A stretch of DNA of 64,000 nt from Limnohabitans sp. MMS-10A-178 (GCF_003063375.1 NZ_NERY01000003.1:124001-188000); one strand, 5' to 3'. Positions 19,291 to 30,812 are shown, counted from the stretch's first letter. Translations and numbers: made by a program. Notes: generated by a model from the sequence alone, not told the origin.

Positions 19291-20571
19291 ATGACAATTG
19301 ACAAGGCCATCAAGCGACCCCCACTCATGTCTTTAGACGAAGCCTTGAGCTTGGTCTTGAAAGATATGAAACCCTTGGTTCAAACCGATTGGGTCAATAC
19401 CTTTGACGCCGATGGCCGTGTTTTGGCTCAAGACCTGGTGTCGCAGTTGCAAGTGCCGCCGCAAGACAATTCTTCTATGGACGGCTATGCACTGCGCATT
19501 GAAGATATCTCTCAATTCGGCTCGCGCTTAAGGGTGACACAAAGAATTCCTGCCGGCCACCATGGTCATGCCTTAGGGCAGGGGGAGGCTGCGCGAATTT
19601 TCACGGGGGCGCCTATTCCAGCAGGGGCCAATTCAGTGGTTATGCAAGAAGATACGACGGCCATCGAGGCTTCCAACTCTTCAGCCAACTTGCCAGAAGT
19701 TTTGATCAACACTCTGCCTCTAGAAGGCCAGTGGATTCGCCGCAGCGGTGAAGATGTCACCAAGGGTGCGGTGGTGCTGGCCAAGGGCACAAGGCTCGAT
19801 CCGGCAGCTTTGGGTTTGGCGGCCAGCATTGGCGCTGACAAACTAGAAGTAACGAGAAAACCTCGCGTTGCCTTGTTTTCCACGGGCGATGAATTGGTCA
19901 TGCCTGGCGATGTTTTGCCTGAAAACATGCGACCTGGCGCAATTTACAACTCAAACCGATTTTTCTTGCGTGCCTTGTTGGTGCGAGCAGGTTGCGAAGT
20001 CACAGACTTGGGCATCGTGCCAGACAAATTTGACGCCACATTGAAGGTGCTCCGTGATGCTGCGGCCAACCACGATTTGGTTCTGACCAGCGGCGGTGTT
20101 TCCGTGGGTGAAGAAGACCATGTGAAGCCTGCGGTAGAGGCGCTTGGCGGTTTGAACTTGTGGCAAATTTCAATGAAGCCAGGCAAGCCGTTTGCATTTG
20201 GCTTTCTGAATTCTCAGGTTTCAAATCATTCGGCTTTTTTCATGGGATTGCCCGGCAATCCTGTGTCCAGTTTTGTCACTTACCAACTCTTGGTCAGACC
20301 ATTCTTGTTGGCCCTCCAAGGTGAGAGCTCATCTCAATCAGAGCCTCTTCAAATGAGAGCAGACTTCGATTTGCCCAAGCCCGACAAACGCAGAGAATTT
20401 TTGCGAGTGAAGCGAAATGCGCAGGGCGGTTTGGATTTGTTCCCCAATCAAAGCTCTGGCGTTTTGACTTCGGTGGTATGGGGCGATGGTGTGGTTGACA
20501 ACCCTGGATCCAAGCCCATTCAGTCTGGCGACTGGGTACGCTTCTATCCTTTTTCTGAGTGGTTGCAATGA
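19291..20571 (+). CDS. moeA: Molybdopterin molybdenumtransferase
   Basis: Inserts molybdate into adenylated molybdopterin, the last step of Mo-cofactor synthesis. The 426-aa protein carries DNSSMDGYALR, TGAPIPAGANSVVMQED, the substrate-binding region LFSTGDELV with NSNRFFLRAL and LTSGGVSVGEEDHVK, then KPGKPFAFG and GLPGNPVSSFVTYQLLV. The ATG at 19291 is preferred; the frame also opens slightly upstream across the thrC stop. Its stop overlaps the moaD start (ATGA). Confidence 0.96.
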   Translation: MTIDKAIKRPPLMSLDEALSLVLKDMKPLVQTDWVNTFDADGRVLAQDLVSQLQVPPQDNSSMDGYALRIEDISQFGSRLRVTQRIPAGHHGHALGQGEAARIFTGAPIPAGANSVVMQEDTTAIEASNSSANLPEVLINTLPLEGQWIRRSGEDVTKGAVVLAKGTRLDPAALGLAASIGADKLEVTRKPRVALFSTGDELVMPGDVLPENMRPGAIYNSNRFFLRALLVRAGCEVTDLGIVPDKFDATLKVLRDAAANHDLVLTSGGVSVGEEDHVKPAVEALGGLNLWQISMKPGKPFAFGFLNSQVSNHSAFFMGLPGNPVSSFVTYQLLVRPFLLALQGESSSQSEPLQMRADFDLPKPDKRREFLRVKRNAQGGLDLFPNQSSGVLTSVVWGDGVVDNPGSKPIQSGDWVRFYPFSEWLQ

Positions 20572-20816
20572 AAATCACGGTCCGTTACTTTGCGTCGCTG
20601 CGAGAGGCCATTGGCCAATCGCAAGAAGACCTGCACACATTGGCAAGTCATGCCGGCGAAGTGCGCGATGAGTTGCTAGCCCGAGGTGGTGCCTATGCCT
20701 GCTTGGGCCGCGATCGTTCTGTTCGATTGGCCCTCAATCAGGTCATGGTTGAAGAAGATGCGCTGCTTCAAGAGAATGCAGAGTTGGCCTTTTTTCCTCC
20801 CGTCACGGGCGGCTAA
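20568..20816 (+). CDS. moaD: Molybdopterin synthase small subunit (MoaD)
   Basis: Ubiquitin-fold sulfur carrier, 82 aa, whose C-terminal Gly-Gly is thiocarboxylated and donates sulfur for the molybdopterin dithiolene. It begins MKITVRYFASLREAIG and ends PPVTGG, both diagnostic. The ATG overlaps the moeA TGA, and moaE follows after 3 bp. Confidence 0.96.
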   Translation: MKITVRYFASLREAIGQSQEDLHTLASHAGEVRDELLARGGAYACLGRDRSVRLALNQVMVEEDALLQENAELAFFPPVTGG

Positions 20817-20819
20817 GTC

Positions 20820-21311
20820 ATGACCGCGCGTGTTGTCATCCAAACCGAAGACTTCAGTGTCTCCAAGGTCTTGGATCAGTTGCGTGCTGGCGATTTGCGA
20901 GTTGGCGCCATTTGCAGTTTTGTAGGCACGGTGCGAGATACCCGTTTGCTGTCGGGCAACGCTGCCGATGAAATTGTTTCTATGGCACTTGAGCACTATC
21001 CCGGCATGACGGAGTCGGCCATTGAGGCCATGATTGATGAGGCGCATCAACGCTTTGATTTTTATCAAGCCCATGTCATTCACCGTGTGGGTGAATTGAA
21101 ACCTTCCGATCAAATCGTTTTGGTAGCAGTCTCGTCTGCGCACCGAGGCGAAAGCTTCAAGGCCTGTGAATTTCTAATGGATTACCTCAAAACACAGGCG
21201 CCATTTTGGAAAAAAGAAGCCACACCGGAAGGTGCCAAATGGGTTGACGCCCGTGTGAGTGACGATGAAGCACTGTCGCGCTGGGGTATTCAATCGCGCA
21301 ATCGCGGCTGA
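20820..21311 (+). CDS. moaE: Molybdopterin synthase catalytic subunit (MoaE)
   Basis: Dimerises around MoaD and builds molybdopterin from cyclic pyranopterin monophosphate. The 163-aa protein has ICSFVGTVRD, LEHYPGMTE, HRVGELKPSDQIVLVAVSSAHRGESFKACEFLMDYLKTQAPFWKKE, covering the active-site lysines. It is the last gene of the moeA-moaD-moaE unit. Only a weak six-pair hairpin (21314-21329) separates it from the convergent hypothetical gene. Confidence 0.97.
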   Translation: MTARVVIQTEDFSVSKVLDQLRAGDLRVGAICSFVGTVRDTRLLSGNAADEIVSMALEHYPGMTESAIEAMIDEAHQRFDFYQAHVIHRVGELKPSDQIVLVAVSSAHRGESFKACEFLMDYLKTQAPFWKKEATPEGAKWVDARVSDDEALSRWGIQSRNRG

Positions 21312-21325
21312 GTCTGAAAATTCTT

Positions 21326-21886
21326 TCAGTGCCTGTAGGTGGGGCGTTCAGATTGAGGCATTTCAACTTGCTCAGGGCGCTGTGAAAAATCGGGTTGCTG
21401 CCACTGCGCCTTTTTCAATGATTGCTCAATCAGATGCAACAAACCATGCAGCAATGCAGCCTGTAAATTGAATTCACAAGAAGAACCACTGGCACTGTCG
21501 CCGCTTTTGTCTTGAAACAATAGATTCAGGCTGCCGCTGTTGTGCAAATTGAGTTGCACATCGGTGACCAACATGGGGGTTTCGCCAAGAGGCAGCTTGC
21601 TATTTTCGGAAACAAACGGGGTGGAAAAATCAGCCTTGGCTAGAAAGTTTTCACGCTTCAAGTCGGCCAACATTTGCTGGGCTGTGGTGTCTGTGGCCAT
21701 CACTTGAGGATCGCGAGCTTCTAAGCGAACCACAGAGGCTTGCAGGTGTGGCAACAACCTCAAGGTCATGGCGCGAGTGAGCCAAAGCCTGAATTCTTGC
21801 TTGTCCTGGTTGCTAACCCGAAGCGACAAGCGGTCTTGTCGTTCATCGTATTGGACTGACATTTGGTGAATGTTCATTTGTGTCAT
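21326..21886 (-). CDS. Hypothetical protein, convergent to moaE and divergent from clpB
   Basis: 186-aa soluble protein that I do not recognise. It has no signal peptide or membrane segment. The N-terminal half (DERQDRLSLRVSNQDKQEFRLWLTRAMTLRLLPHL) looks like a short beta-rich module followed by an amphipathic helix. The tail is rich in Gln, Pro and Glu. The start may instead be the Met at 21877. The upstream region is shared with the clpB heat-shock promoter, which points the other way. Confidence 0.7.
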   Translation of the reverse strand: MTQMNIHQMSVQYDERQDRLSLRVSNQDKQEFRLWLTRAMTLRLLPHLQASVVRLEARDPQVMATDTTAQQMLADLKRENFLAKADFSTPFVSENSKLPLGETPMLVTDVQLNLHNSGSLNLLFQDKSGDSASGSSCEFNLQAALLHGLLHLIEQSLKKAQWQQPDFSQRPEQVEMPQSERPTYRH

Positions 21887-21929
21887 TTTAGGGCCAGAGA
21901 CGCTTTGTCAGACTCAATTGACTGCTGCT

Positions 21930-21958
21930 CTTGAAAAAAAGCCAGATCGACCCCATGT
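21930..21958 (+). promoter_or_regulatory. Sigma-32 heat-shock promoter of clpB
   Basis: CTTGAAA (21930-21936), a 14-bp spacer, then CCCCATGT (21951-21958) matches the RpoH consensus CTTGAAA-N(11-16)-CCCCATNT exactly. The predicted start is about 15 nt ahead of the clpB ATG at 21980. AGGAG (21969-21973) provides the ribosome-binding site. Confidence 0.9.
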
Positions 21959-21979
21959 CCTGATCAATAGGAGATTCAG

Positions 21980-24580
<2,601 letters not shown>

Positions 24581-24649
24581 AGACGCACGTACAAGCTGAC
24601 TCTCATGGCGCTTTGAAAGTATCATGCGGCCTTCACTCCAAGAGGCTGT

Positions 24650-26401
24650 ATGAGCAATCAAAACGTCAATCACAATGAAGTTGTCAAACCTACCCAAATG
24701 GGCGGCCACCTTTTGGTCGAGTGCCTCATTGCTCAGGGCGTCACCCATGCGTTTGGGGTCCCCGGCGAAAGCTACTTGGCGGTCTTGGATGGTTTTCACA
24801 AGTATCAAGATCAAATTCAATTTGTCACTTGCCGGCAAGAGGGCGGAGCAGCGTTCATGGCCGACGCCCAAGGCCGCTTAACGGGCCGCCCTGGCGTTTG
24901 TTTTGTCACACGAGGGCCAGGTGCCACCAACGCCTCGATTGGCGTTCATACGGCGTTTCAAGACTCAACCCCCATGGTTTTGTTTGTGGGTGATGTGGCC
25001 TCAGACACCCGCGACCGAGAAGCCTTTCAAGAAGTCGACTTTTGCGCCTTCTTTGGCCCTAGCACCAAGGGCATGGCCAAACGCGTTGAAAGAATTGACG
25101 ATGCCAAGCGCATTCCCGAGTATGTTGCGCGTGCATTTGCCACTGCCATGAATGGGCGTCCGGGTCCTGTGGTGCTGGTTTTGCCAGAGGACATGCTGAC
25201 CCACGAAGTGGCCTGCAGGCCTTTGCCGAAATTGGAGCCAGTTGAGGCATGGAGCGATCCGGGCAGCTTGCGCCAGCTTCGTGAGATGTTGCTGTCTGCG
25301 CAAAAGCCATTTGTGATTGCAGGTGGCGGAGCTTGGACCACTCAGTCTGCCCAAGCCCTTCAAAGGTTTGCCGAGAATTGGCAGTTGCCGGTTGGCAATG
25401 CTTTTCGCTTTCAAGACACCTTTGACAATTTCCACCCCCTTTATGCGGGTGACGTCGGCATTGGCATCAATCCCAAACTTGCTCAGCGCATTAAAGAAAG
25501 CGACTTGATCATTGCCATTGGACCGCGCTTGGGAGAGATGACCACCAGTGGCTATACCTTGCTTGAAGTTCCCAAGCCCAAGCAAAAGCTGGTGCATATC
25601 CATGCCAGCGCAGAAGAGCTCAACCGGGTGTACCACGCCGATTTGGCGATTTGCGCCACCATGAATGCAGCTGCCAGAAGTTTGGAAGTCTTGACGGCGC
25701 CCCCAAGCGTGCCTTGGACCGATTGGGCGCAGCAAGCCAATGCCGACTACGTGGCCAATACACAAGCGCAGGCGCTTGCTGGCTTGCCAACCGACTCTGC
25801 CAACGGTCTTGTCAACATGCCTGAAGTGGTGGTCGCCTTGCAACGTCATTTGCCGGCAGATGCCGTGCTCACCAACGGCGCGGGAAATTTCGCCAGTTGG
25901 GTTCACCGTTATTACAAACACCATGGCTTGAGCAAGGGTTACAAAACACAATTGGCGCCCACCGTGGGTGCCATGGGCTACGGTGTACCTGCAGGCGTTG
26001 CCGCTTCAGTGCTCACGGGGCGGGTGGCGTTTACCATTGCAGGCGATGGTGATTTTCTGATGAATGGGCAGGAATTGGCCACGGCTACGCAGCATGGTGC
26101 CAAATCAATTGTGGTGCTTCTGAACAATGGCATGTATGGCACGATCAGAATGCATCAGGAAAGAGACTTTCCAACTCACAACATGGGCTCCAACTTGAAC
26201 AACCCTCACTTTGCCAACCTGGCCAAAGCCTACGGCTACGAGGGCATTCGAATTTCAAAAACGGAAGAGTTCGAACCTGCCTTGATTGCAGCATTGGCGC
26301 GCAATCAAGGCACCTTGATTGAGATCATGCTTGACCCAGAAGTTATCACCACACGAGGTACTTTGTCAGCCATCACTCAGAATGCTTTGAAGAACAAGTG
26401 A
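24650..26401 (+). CDS. Thiamine-diphosphate enzyme, acetolactate-synthase-like
   Basis: 583-aa ThDP-dependent decarboxylase/synthase of the IlvB superfamily. It has the N-terminal pyrimidine-binding domain (GVPGESYLAVLDG with Glu40; CRQEGGAAFMADAQGR with Glu64), the central domain, and the C-terminal diphosphate-binding motif starting GDGD at about 465. No small regulatory subunit gene lies nearby, and the protein is not in an ilv cluster. It is therefore probably a catabolic or orphan homologue, not the biosynthetic acetolactate synthase. The substrate cannot be assigned from sequence. Confidence 0.88.
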   Translation: MSNQNVNHNEVVKPTQMGGHLLVECLIAQGVTHAFGVPGESYLAVLDGFHKYQDQIQFVTCRQEGGAAFMADAQGRLTGRPGVCFVTRGPGATNASIGVHTAFQDSTPMVLFVGDVASDTRDREAFQEVDFCAFFGPSTKGMAKRVERIDDAKRIPEYVARAFATAMNGRPGPVVLVLPEDMLTHEVACRPLPKLEPVEAWSDPGSLRQLREMLLSAQKPFVIAGGGAWTTQSAQALQRFAENWQLPVGNAFRFQDTFDNFHPLYAGDVGIGINPKLAQRIKESDLIIAIGPRLGEMTTSGYTLLEVPKPKQKLVHIHASAEELNRVYHADLAICATMNAAARSLEVLTAPPSVPWTDWAQQANADYVANTQAQALAGLPTDSANGLVNMPEVVVALQRHLPADAVLTNGAGNFASWVHRYYKHHGLSKGYKTQLAPTVGAMGYGVPAGVAASVLTGRVAFTIAGDGDFLMNGQELATATQHGAKSIVVLLNNGMYGTIRMHQERDFPTHNMGSNLNNPHFANLAKAYGYEGIRISKTEEFEPALIAALARNQGTLIEIMLDPEVITTRGTLSAITQNALKNK

Positions 26402-26418
26402 GTTGCTGAGAGCGCATG

Positions 26419-26446
26419 AAAAAAGCCGGTCTAAGCCGGCTTTTTT
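26419..26446. terminator. Bidirectional intrinsic terminator
   Basis: An 11-bp perfect stem (AAAAAAGCCGG / CCGGCTTTTTT) with a 6-nt loop has an A-run on one side and a T-run on the other. It lies between the convergent ThDP-enzyme gene and the SWIB/H1-like gene and can serve both. Confidence 0.92.
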
Positions 26447-26464
26447 CGTTGGAAAAGCACTGAA

Positions 26465-26917
26465 TTACTTCAGGTGCTTGCCAATCAAGCCAGCCAATTC
26501 GAACATGGTGACTTGTGCTTTGCCAAACACTGCTTTGAGTTTGTCATCAGCGTTAATGTTGCGCTTGTTGACTTTGTCTTGCAGGCCGTGCTTCTTGATG
26601 TAGACCCACAGCTTGCTCACGACTTCTGTGCGTGGCAGTGGAGCTGCACCCACCACAGCAGCCAATGCGGCGCTAGGTGTCAAAGCCTTCATGAAAGCAG
26701 CATTTGGGGTGCGCTTTTTAGCGGGGGCTTTTTTTGCTGCTGGCTTTTTAGCTGGAGCAGCTTTCTTGGCTGGAGCAGCTTTTTTAGCTGGAGCAGCTTT
26801 TTTAGCTGGAGCAGCCTTCTTAGCAGGAGCAGCTTTTTTAGCTGCGGGTTTCTTGGCGGGTGCTGCCTTCTTTGCAGGAGCAGCTTTTTTTGCCGGGGTC
26901 TTTTTTGCAGTTGCCAT
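26465..26917 (-). CDS. H1-like tail plus SWIB/MDM2 domain DNA-associated protein
   Basis: 150-aa protein in two parts. Residues 1-70 are an Ala/Lys/Pro-rich histone-H1-like tail made of tandem AAPAKK units. Residues about 75-150 form a SWIB domain, recognised from PLPRTEVVSKLWVYIKKHGLQD, then NADDKLKAVFG and VTMFELAGLIGKHL. Proteins of this build are known in betaproteobacteria and chlamydiae and are thought to act as nucleoid or chromatin-like factors. The function here is an inference. The tail is encoded by 18-bp DNA repeats, so its length may vary between strains. Confidence 0.9.
   Translation of the reverse strand: MATAKKTPAKKAAPAKKAAPAKKPAAKKAAPAKKAAPAKKAAPAKKAAPAKKAAPAKKPAAKKAPAKKRTPNAAFMKALTPSAALAAVVGAAPLPRTEVVSKLWVYIKKHGLQDKVNKRNINADDKLKAVFGKAQVTMFELAGLIGKHLK
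26750..26839 (-). repeat. 18-bp tandem repeats inside the H1-like gene
   Basis: Five 18-bp units run without gaps, with plus-strand consensus AGCTGGAGCAGCTTTTTT and one to three mismatches each. They encode the AAPAKK repeats, and related imperfect copies continue to about 26890. In-frame gain or loss of a unit would change the tail by six residues. Confidence 0.88.
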
Positions 26918-27372
26918 TTTTAAAATTCCTTAAGTCGGAAGTTGGTTCGCAGCCGGAAACTTATTTATCCGGCTGAGCGCATGCTACTGGAGAAACACGC
27001 TGTTTCCAAGGGGAGAAGAAGATTTTTTCCCCTTGTTGTTGTAGATATCCCTCTAGTGGCGAATTCAAATTTGACAGACACGTGCGCTTGCCGTTTTGAA
27101 ACTTTGCTGTTGGCGGTGAATGAAGTTGAAATTTAATTTCACTATGCGGAAATTAGCTTTGTTGCATTGCATCAATTTTTCTCAATATGAGAGATGAAAT
27201 TTCTCAATGAGAAATATTGTTTGTAACTATATGATTTATATATTAAAAATATTTGTCTTATATAAGACATAAGTATTTTTGTAGTCTTCTATAAGACTTA
27301 GAATTTCCATCAGTGCCAATGATTTCATGGAGTCATTTGGCCTCAACCTCAACCACACTGAAGGAAATTGCA
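26918..27372. other. 455-bp AT-rich intergenic region upstream of aceA
   Basis: The longest stretch without a gene in the window. Its left 200 bp show no convincing gene or site beyond the promoter area expected for the SWIB/H1 gene. From about 27120 it becomes strikingly AT-rich and holds a group of palindromes listed separately. A 64-codon frame at 26942-27136 lacks recognisable features and is not called. Confidence 0.75.
27180..27298 (+). promoter_or_regulatory. Four palindromic operator-like sites upstream of aceA
   Basis: Two related pairs are visible. TCTCA-ATA-TGAGA (27180-27192) and TTTCTCA-A-TGAGAAA (27200-27214) have centres 21 bp apart. TGTCTTATATAAGACA (27254-27269, perfect) and AGTCTTCTATAAGACT (27283-27298, one mismatched pair) share the half-site GTCTT/AAGAC with centres 29 bp apart. 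They lie 75-193 bp before the aceA ATG. Each pair could bind one dimeric regulator; which regulator is unknown. Confidence 0.6.
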
Positions 27373-28692
27373 ATGCCACAAAATATCGTTGAACAACTGA
27401 GCCGAGAACAACAAATTGCCGCTCTTGAAAAAGATTGGGCCACCAACCCCCGTTGGAAGGGCATCAAGCGAGGCTATTCCGCTGCAGACGTCGTGCGCCT
27501 GCGCGGCTCATTTCCCATTGAGCACACACTGGCCCGCCGCGGTGCAGAAAAGCTCTGGGACTTGCTTCACACCGAAGACTATGTCAATTGTTTGGGCGCG
27601 CTCACAGGTGGGCAAGCCATGCAACAAGTGAAGGCTGGCATCAAGGCCATTTATTTGTCTGGCTGGCAAGTGGCTGCCGACAACAACTCCTACGCGTCAA
27701 TGTATCCCGACCAATCTTTGTATCCCGTCGACTCTGTGCCCAAGGTTGTCGAGCGCATCAACAACAGCTTCCGCCGTGCTGACGAAATTCAATGGTCCAA
27801 AGGCACCAACCCTGGCGATAAAGATTACACAGATTACTTCGCGCCCATCGTGGCCGACGCTGAGGCCGGTTTCGGTGGCGTGTTGAATGCCTTCGAATTG
27901 ATGAAGGCCATGATTGGCGCCGGCGCTGGCGGTGTTCACTTTGAAGACCAATTGGCTTCCGTTAAAAAGTGCGGCCACATGGGCGGCAAAGTGCTTGTGC
28001 CAACCATTGAGGCATGCCAAAAACTGATCGCAGCCCGCATGGCTGCTGACGTTTGCGGTGTTCCCACTTTGGTCATTGCACGCACCGATGCAGAAGCGGC
28101 TGACTTGCTCACCAGCGATTACGACGAAAACGACAAGCCTTTCCTCACAGGCGAGCGCACTGCAGAAGGTTTTTATAAAACCAAGAAAGGCATGGAGCAA
28201 GCCATCAGCCGCGCAGTGGCCTATGCCGAATACGCCGATTTGGTTTGGTGTGAAACGGGTACCCCTGATTTGGAATTTGCTCGCAAATTTGCAGAAGCAG
28301 TTCACAAGAAACACCCCGGTAAATTGTTGGCCTACAACTGCTCACCCTCTTTCAACTGGAAGAAAAACCTCGACGATGCCACCATCGCCAAATTCCAAAA
28401 AGAACTCGGCGCCATGGGCTACAAATACCAGTTCATCACATTGGCTGGCATTCACTCCATGTGGTACAACATGTTCGACTTGGCGCAAGCCTACGTTCAG
28501 CGCGGCATGTCTGCCTATGTGGAAAAGGTGCAAGAGCCCGAATTCGCAGCGCGCGATCGCGGCTACTCTTTCGTCTCGCACCAACAAGAAGTGGGTACCG
28601 GTTATTTCGACGAAGTGACCACCGTCATTCAAGGTGGCCGCTCAAGCGTGACGGCTTTGACCGGCTCTACCGAAGAAGAACAGTTCCACTGA
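27373..28692 (+). CDS. aceA: Isocitrate lyase
   Basis: Splits isocitrate into glyoxylate and succinate, the first step of the glyoxylate shunt during growth on acetate or fatty acids. The 439-aa protein has the catalytic loop KKCGHMGGK with Cys at 200 and downstream motifs such as [17 protein letters not shown] and [12 protein letters not shown]. The ATG at 27373 follows AAGGAAAT and gives the conserved N-terminus [15 protein letters not shown]; a longer in-frame reading is not conserved. It is monocistronic, with its own AT-rich regulatory region and a terminator before thrS. Malate synthase is not in the window. Confidence 0.97.
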   Translation: MPQNIVEQLSREQQIAALEKDWATNPRWKGIKRGYSAADVVRLRGSFPIEHTLARRGAEKLWDLLHTEDYVNCLGALTGGQAMQQVKAGIKAIYLSGWQVAADNNSYASMYPDQSLYPVDSVPKVVERINNSFRRADEIQWSKGTNPGDKDYTDYFAPIVADAEAGFGGVLNAFELMKAMIGAGAGGVHFEDQLASVKKCGHMGGKVLVPTIEACQKLIAARMAADVCGVPTLVIARTDAEAADLLTSDYDENDKPFLTGERTAEGFYKTKKGMEQAISRAVAYAEYADLVWCETGTPDLEFARKFAEAVHKKHPGKLLAYNCSPSFNWKKNLDDATIAKFQKELGAMGYKYQFITLAGIHSMWYNMFDLAQAYVQRGMSAYVEKVQEPEFAARDRGYSFVSHQQEVGTGYFDEVTTVIQGGRSSVTALTGSTEEEQFH

Positions 28693-28741
28693 TCGAAAAA
28701 CACCTCAGGCACAGCGTAAAATCTGGCCTGAGCGTTTGAAG

Positions 28742-28763
28742 ACGCGGCCAATGCCGCGTTTTT
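28742..28763 (+). terminator. Intrinsic terminator of aceA
   Basis: A 7-bp stem (ACGCGGC / GCCGCGT, 28742-28759) on a CAAT loop is followed by five Ts. It lies 50 bp past the aceA stop. Confidence 0.8.
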
Positions 28764-28770
28764 CATGTCT

Positions 28771-28797
28771 GGCGCCTTTAGGGCGCCTTCCTTTTTT
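28771..28797 (+). promoter_or_regulatory. Second hairpin with T-run ahead of thrS
   Basis: GGCGCC (28771-28776) and GGCGCC (28782-28787) form a 6-bp stem with a 5-nt loop. The next ten bases (TTCCTTTTTT) are T-rich and end just before the thrS ribosome-binding area. An earlier stem, CTCAGGC/GCCTGAG (28704-28732), is also present. Together they may form a thrS leader or a reinforced terminator for aceA. Confidence 0.45.
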
Positions 28798-28809
28798 TCT
28801 AGTTCGAAC

Positions 28810-30729
28810 ATGGTTCAGATCACACTTCCAGACGGTTCTTTGCGTGAGTTTCCCGGTCCCGTGACTGTGGCAGAGGTTGCCGCCTCCATTGGCGCGGGCT
28901 TGGCCAAAGCTGCTTTGGCTGGCAAGGTAGACGGAAAAGTGGTGGACACGAGTTTCACCATGGCAAGCAATGCCCAACTGGCCATCATCACTGCCAAAGA
29001 CGCAGACGGCTTGGAAGTGGTGCGTCACTCAACGGCCCACTTGCTGGCCTATGCCGTGAAGGATTTGTACCCTGATGCGCAGGTCACCATTGGCCCCGTT
29101 ATCGAAAACGGTTTCTATTACGATTTCTCCTACAGCCGTCCGTTCACGCTGGACGATTTGGCGGCCATTGAAAAACGCATGACCGAATTGGCCAACAAAG
29201 ACGAGCCTGTGGTTCGTCGCGTCTTGCCACGTGATGAAGCTGTCACGTACTTCAAAGGCCTGGGTGAACACTACAAAGCCGAAATCATTGGCAGCATTCC
29301 TTCCAACGAAGATGTGAGTTTGTACAAAGAGGGCGCATTTGAAGATTTGTGCCGCGGGCCCCACGTCCCTAGCACTGGCAAGCTCAAACATTTCAAACTC
29401 ATGAAAGTGGCCGGTGCTTACTGGCGGGGCGACAGTAAAAACGAAATGTTGCAACGCATTTACGGCACTGCATGGACCAGCAAAGACGATTTGCAAAACT
29501 ACCTCACCCAATTGGAAGAAGCAGAAAAACGCGACCACCGCAAGTTAGGCCGTGAACTCGATCTGTTTCACATTGATGAGCACGCGCCTGGCTTGGTGTT
29601 CTGGCATCCCAAGGGATGGTCGGTTTGGCAAAAGGTTGAGCAGTACATGCGTGCTGTCTACCAAGACAACGGTTACCAAGAAGTCAAGGGCCCGCAAATC
29701 ATTGACAAATCTTTGTGGGAGAAAACAGGTCACTGGGACAAGTACCGTGACAACATGTTCACCACCGAGTCTGAAAAGCGCGACTACGCTTTGAAGCCCA
29801 TGAACTGCCCAGGCCACATCTTGATTTTCAAGCAAGGCATGAAGAGCTACCGCGATTTGCCATTGCGTTATGGTGAGTTTGGTCAATGCCACCGCAACGA
29901 GCCTACAGGCGGCTTGCACGGCATCATGCGTGTGCGCGGCTTTACCCAAGACGATGGCCACATCTTTTGTACCGAAGATCAAATCTTGGCTGAAAGCGTT
30001 AACTTCACCACGCTCTTGCAAAAGGTTTACAAAGATTTTGGCTTTACCGACATCATTTACAAAGTGGCCACTCGACCTGCGCAGCGCATTGGCTCCGATG
30101 AAATTTGGGACAAAGCTGAGCATGCGCTCATGGAAAGCCTTCGTGCCTCGAACTGCGATTTTGAAATTGCCCCGGGTGACGGCGCTTTTTATGGCCCCAA
30201 AATCGAATACACCCTTAAAGACGCCATTGGCCGCCAGTGGCAGTGCGGCACCATTCAGGTCGACTTCTCTATGGCTGAGCGCTTAGATGCTGAGTATGTG
30301 GGCGAGGATGGCAACCGTCATCGCCCCGTCATGTTGCACCGCGCCATCGTGGGCAGCATGGAGCGTTTCATTGGAATTTTGATAGAACAACACGCCGGCG
30401 CCCTACCAGTTTGGCTGGCCCCAATCCAGGTGGTGGTGTGCAACATTACCGATGCGCAGGGCGATTACTGTCGTGAAATTGCCCAAAAAATGCAAAAACT
30501 GGCGGGAAATCAAGGCCTTAGGGTCGATTTAGACCTCCGAAACGAGAAAATCACGTATAAAATACGCGAGCATTCATTGCAGAAGCCGCCTTACATCCTT
30601 GTCGCTGGCGACAAAGAAAAGGCTGCGGGTACTGTCGCAGTCCGCGCCCGAGGTAACAAAGACCTCGGTGTGATGTCTGTTGATGCGTTCATAGAACTCA
30701 TCCAATCAGACATCCACTCTAAAGTTTGA
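28810..30729 (+). CDS. thrS: Threonine-tRNA ligase
   Basis: Class II aminoacyl-tRNA synthetase, 639 aa. It has the N-terminal TGS domain ([17 protein letters not shown]), the editing domain with [12 protein letters not shown], and the catalytic core with [43 protein letters not shown] and the C-terminal anticodon-binding domain. The ATG at 28810 gives the standard N-terminus. It begins the thrS-infC-rpmI-rplT-pheST-ihfA group. Confidence 0.98.
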   Translation: MVQITLPDGSLREFPGPVTVAEVAASIGAGLAKAALAGKVDGKVVDTSFTMASNAQLAIITAKDADGLEVVRHSTAHLLAYAVKDLYPDAQVTIGPVIENGFYYDFSYSRPFTLDDLAAIEKRMTELANKDEPVVRRVLPRDEAVTYFKGLGEHYKAEIIGSIPSNEDVSLYKEGAFEDLCRGPHVPSTGKLKHFKLMKVAGAYWRGDSKNEMLQRIYGTAWTSKDDLQNYLTQLEEAEKRDHRKLGRELDLFHIDEHAPGLVFWHPKGWSVWQKVEQYMRAVYQDNGYQEVKGPQIIDKSLWEKTGHWDKYRDNMFTTESEKRDYALKPMNCPGHILIFKQGMKSYRDLPLRYGEFGQCHRNEPTGGLHGIMRVRGFTQDDGHIFCTEDQILAESVNFTTLLQKVYKDFGFTDIIYKVATRPAQRIGSDEIWDKAEHALMESLRASNCDFEIAPGDGAFYGPKIEYTLKDAIGRQWQCGTIQVDFSMAERLDAEYVGEDGNRHRPVMLHRAIVGSMERFIGILIEQHAGALPVWLAPIQVVVCNITDAQGDYCREIAQKMQKLAGNQGLRVDLDLRNEKITYKIREHSLQKPPYILVAGDKEKAAGTVAVRARGNKDLGVMSVDAFIELIQSDIHSKV

Positions 30730-30812
30730 AGGTATTTTCCGATTGCTTTAGCTTGACGCTTGCTCGTCGGTTTGGGCTGCCTTGTGCAGTTTTTTATTAA
30801 AGGATTTGAACC

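Noticed and set aside
25001..25951. 316-codon open frame antisense to the ThDP enzyme
   Set aside because: It overlaps a clearly real gene on the opposite strand throughout, has no protein family features, and reflects codon bias in the third position.
26750..26839. Repeat array as a CRISPR or mobile element
   Set aside because: The 18-bp units encode the AAPAKK tail in frame; this is a coding repeat.
26942..27136. 64-codon open frame in the gap before aceA
   Set aside because: It has no recognisable domain, no convincing ribosome-binding site and an unusual composition; it lies in a region better explained as regulatory DNA.
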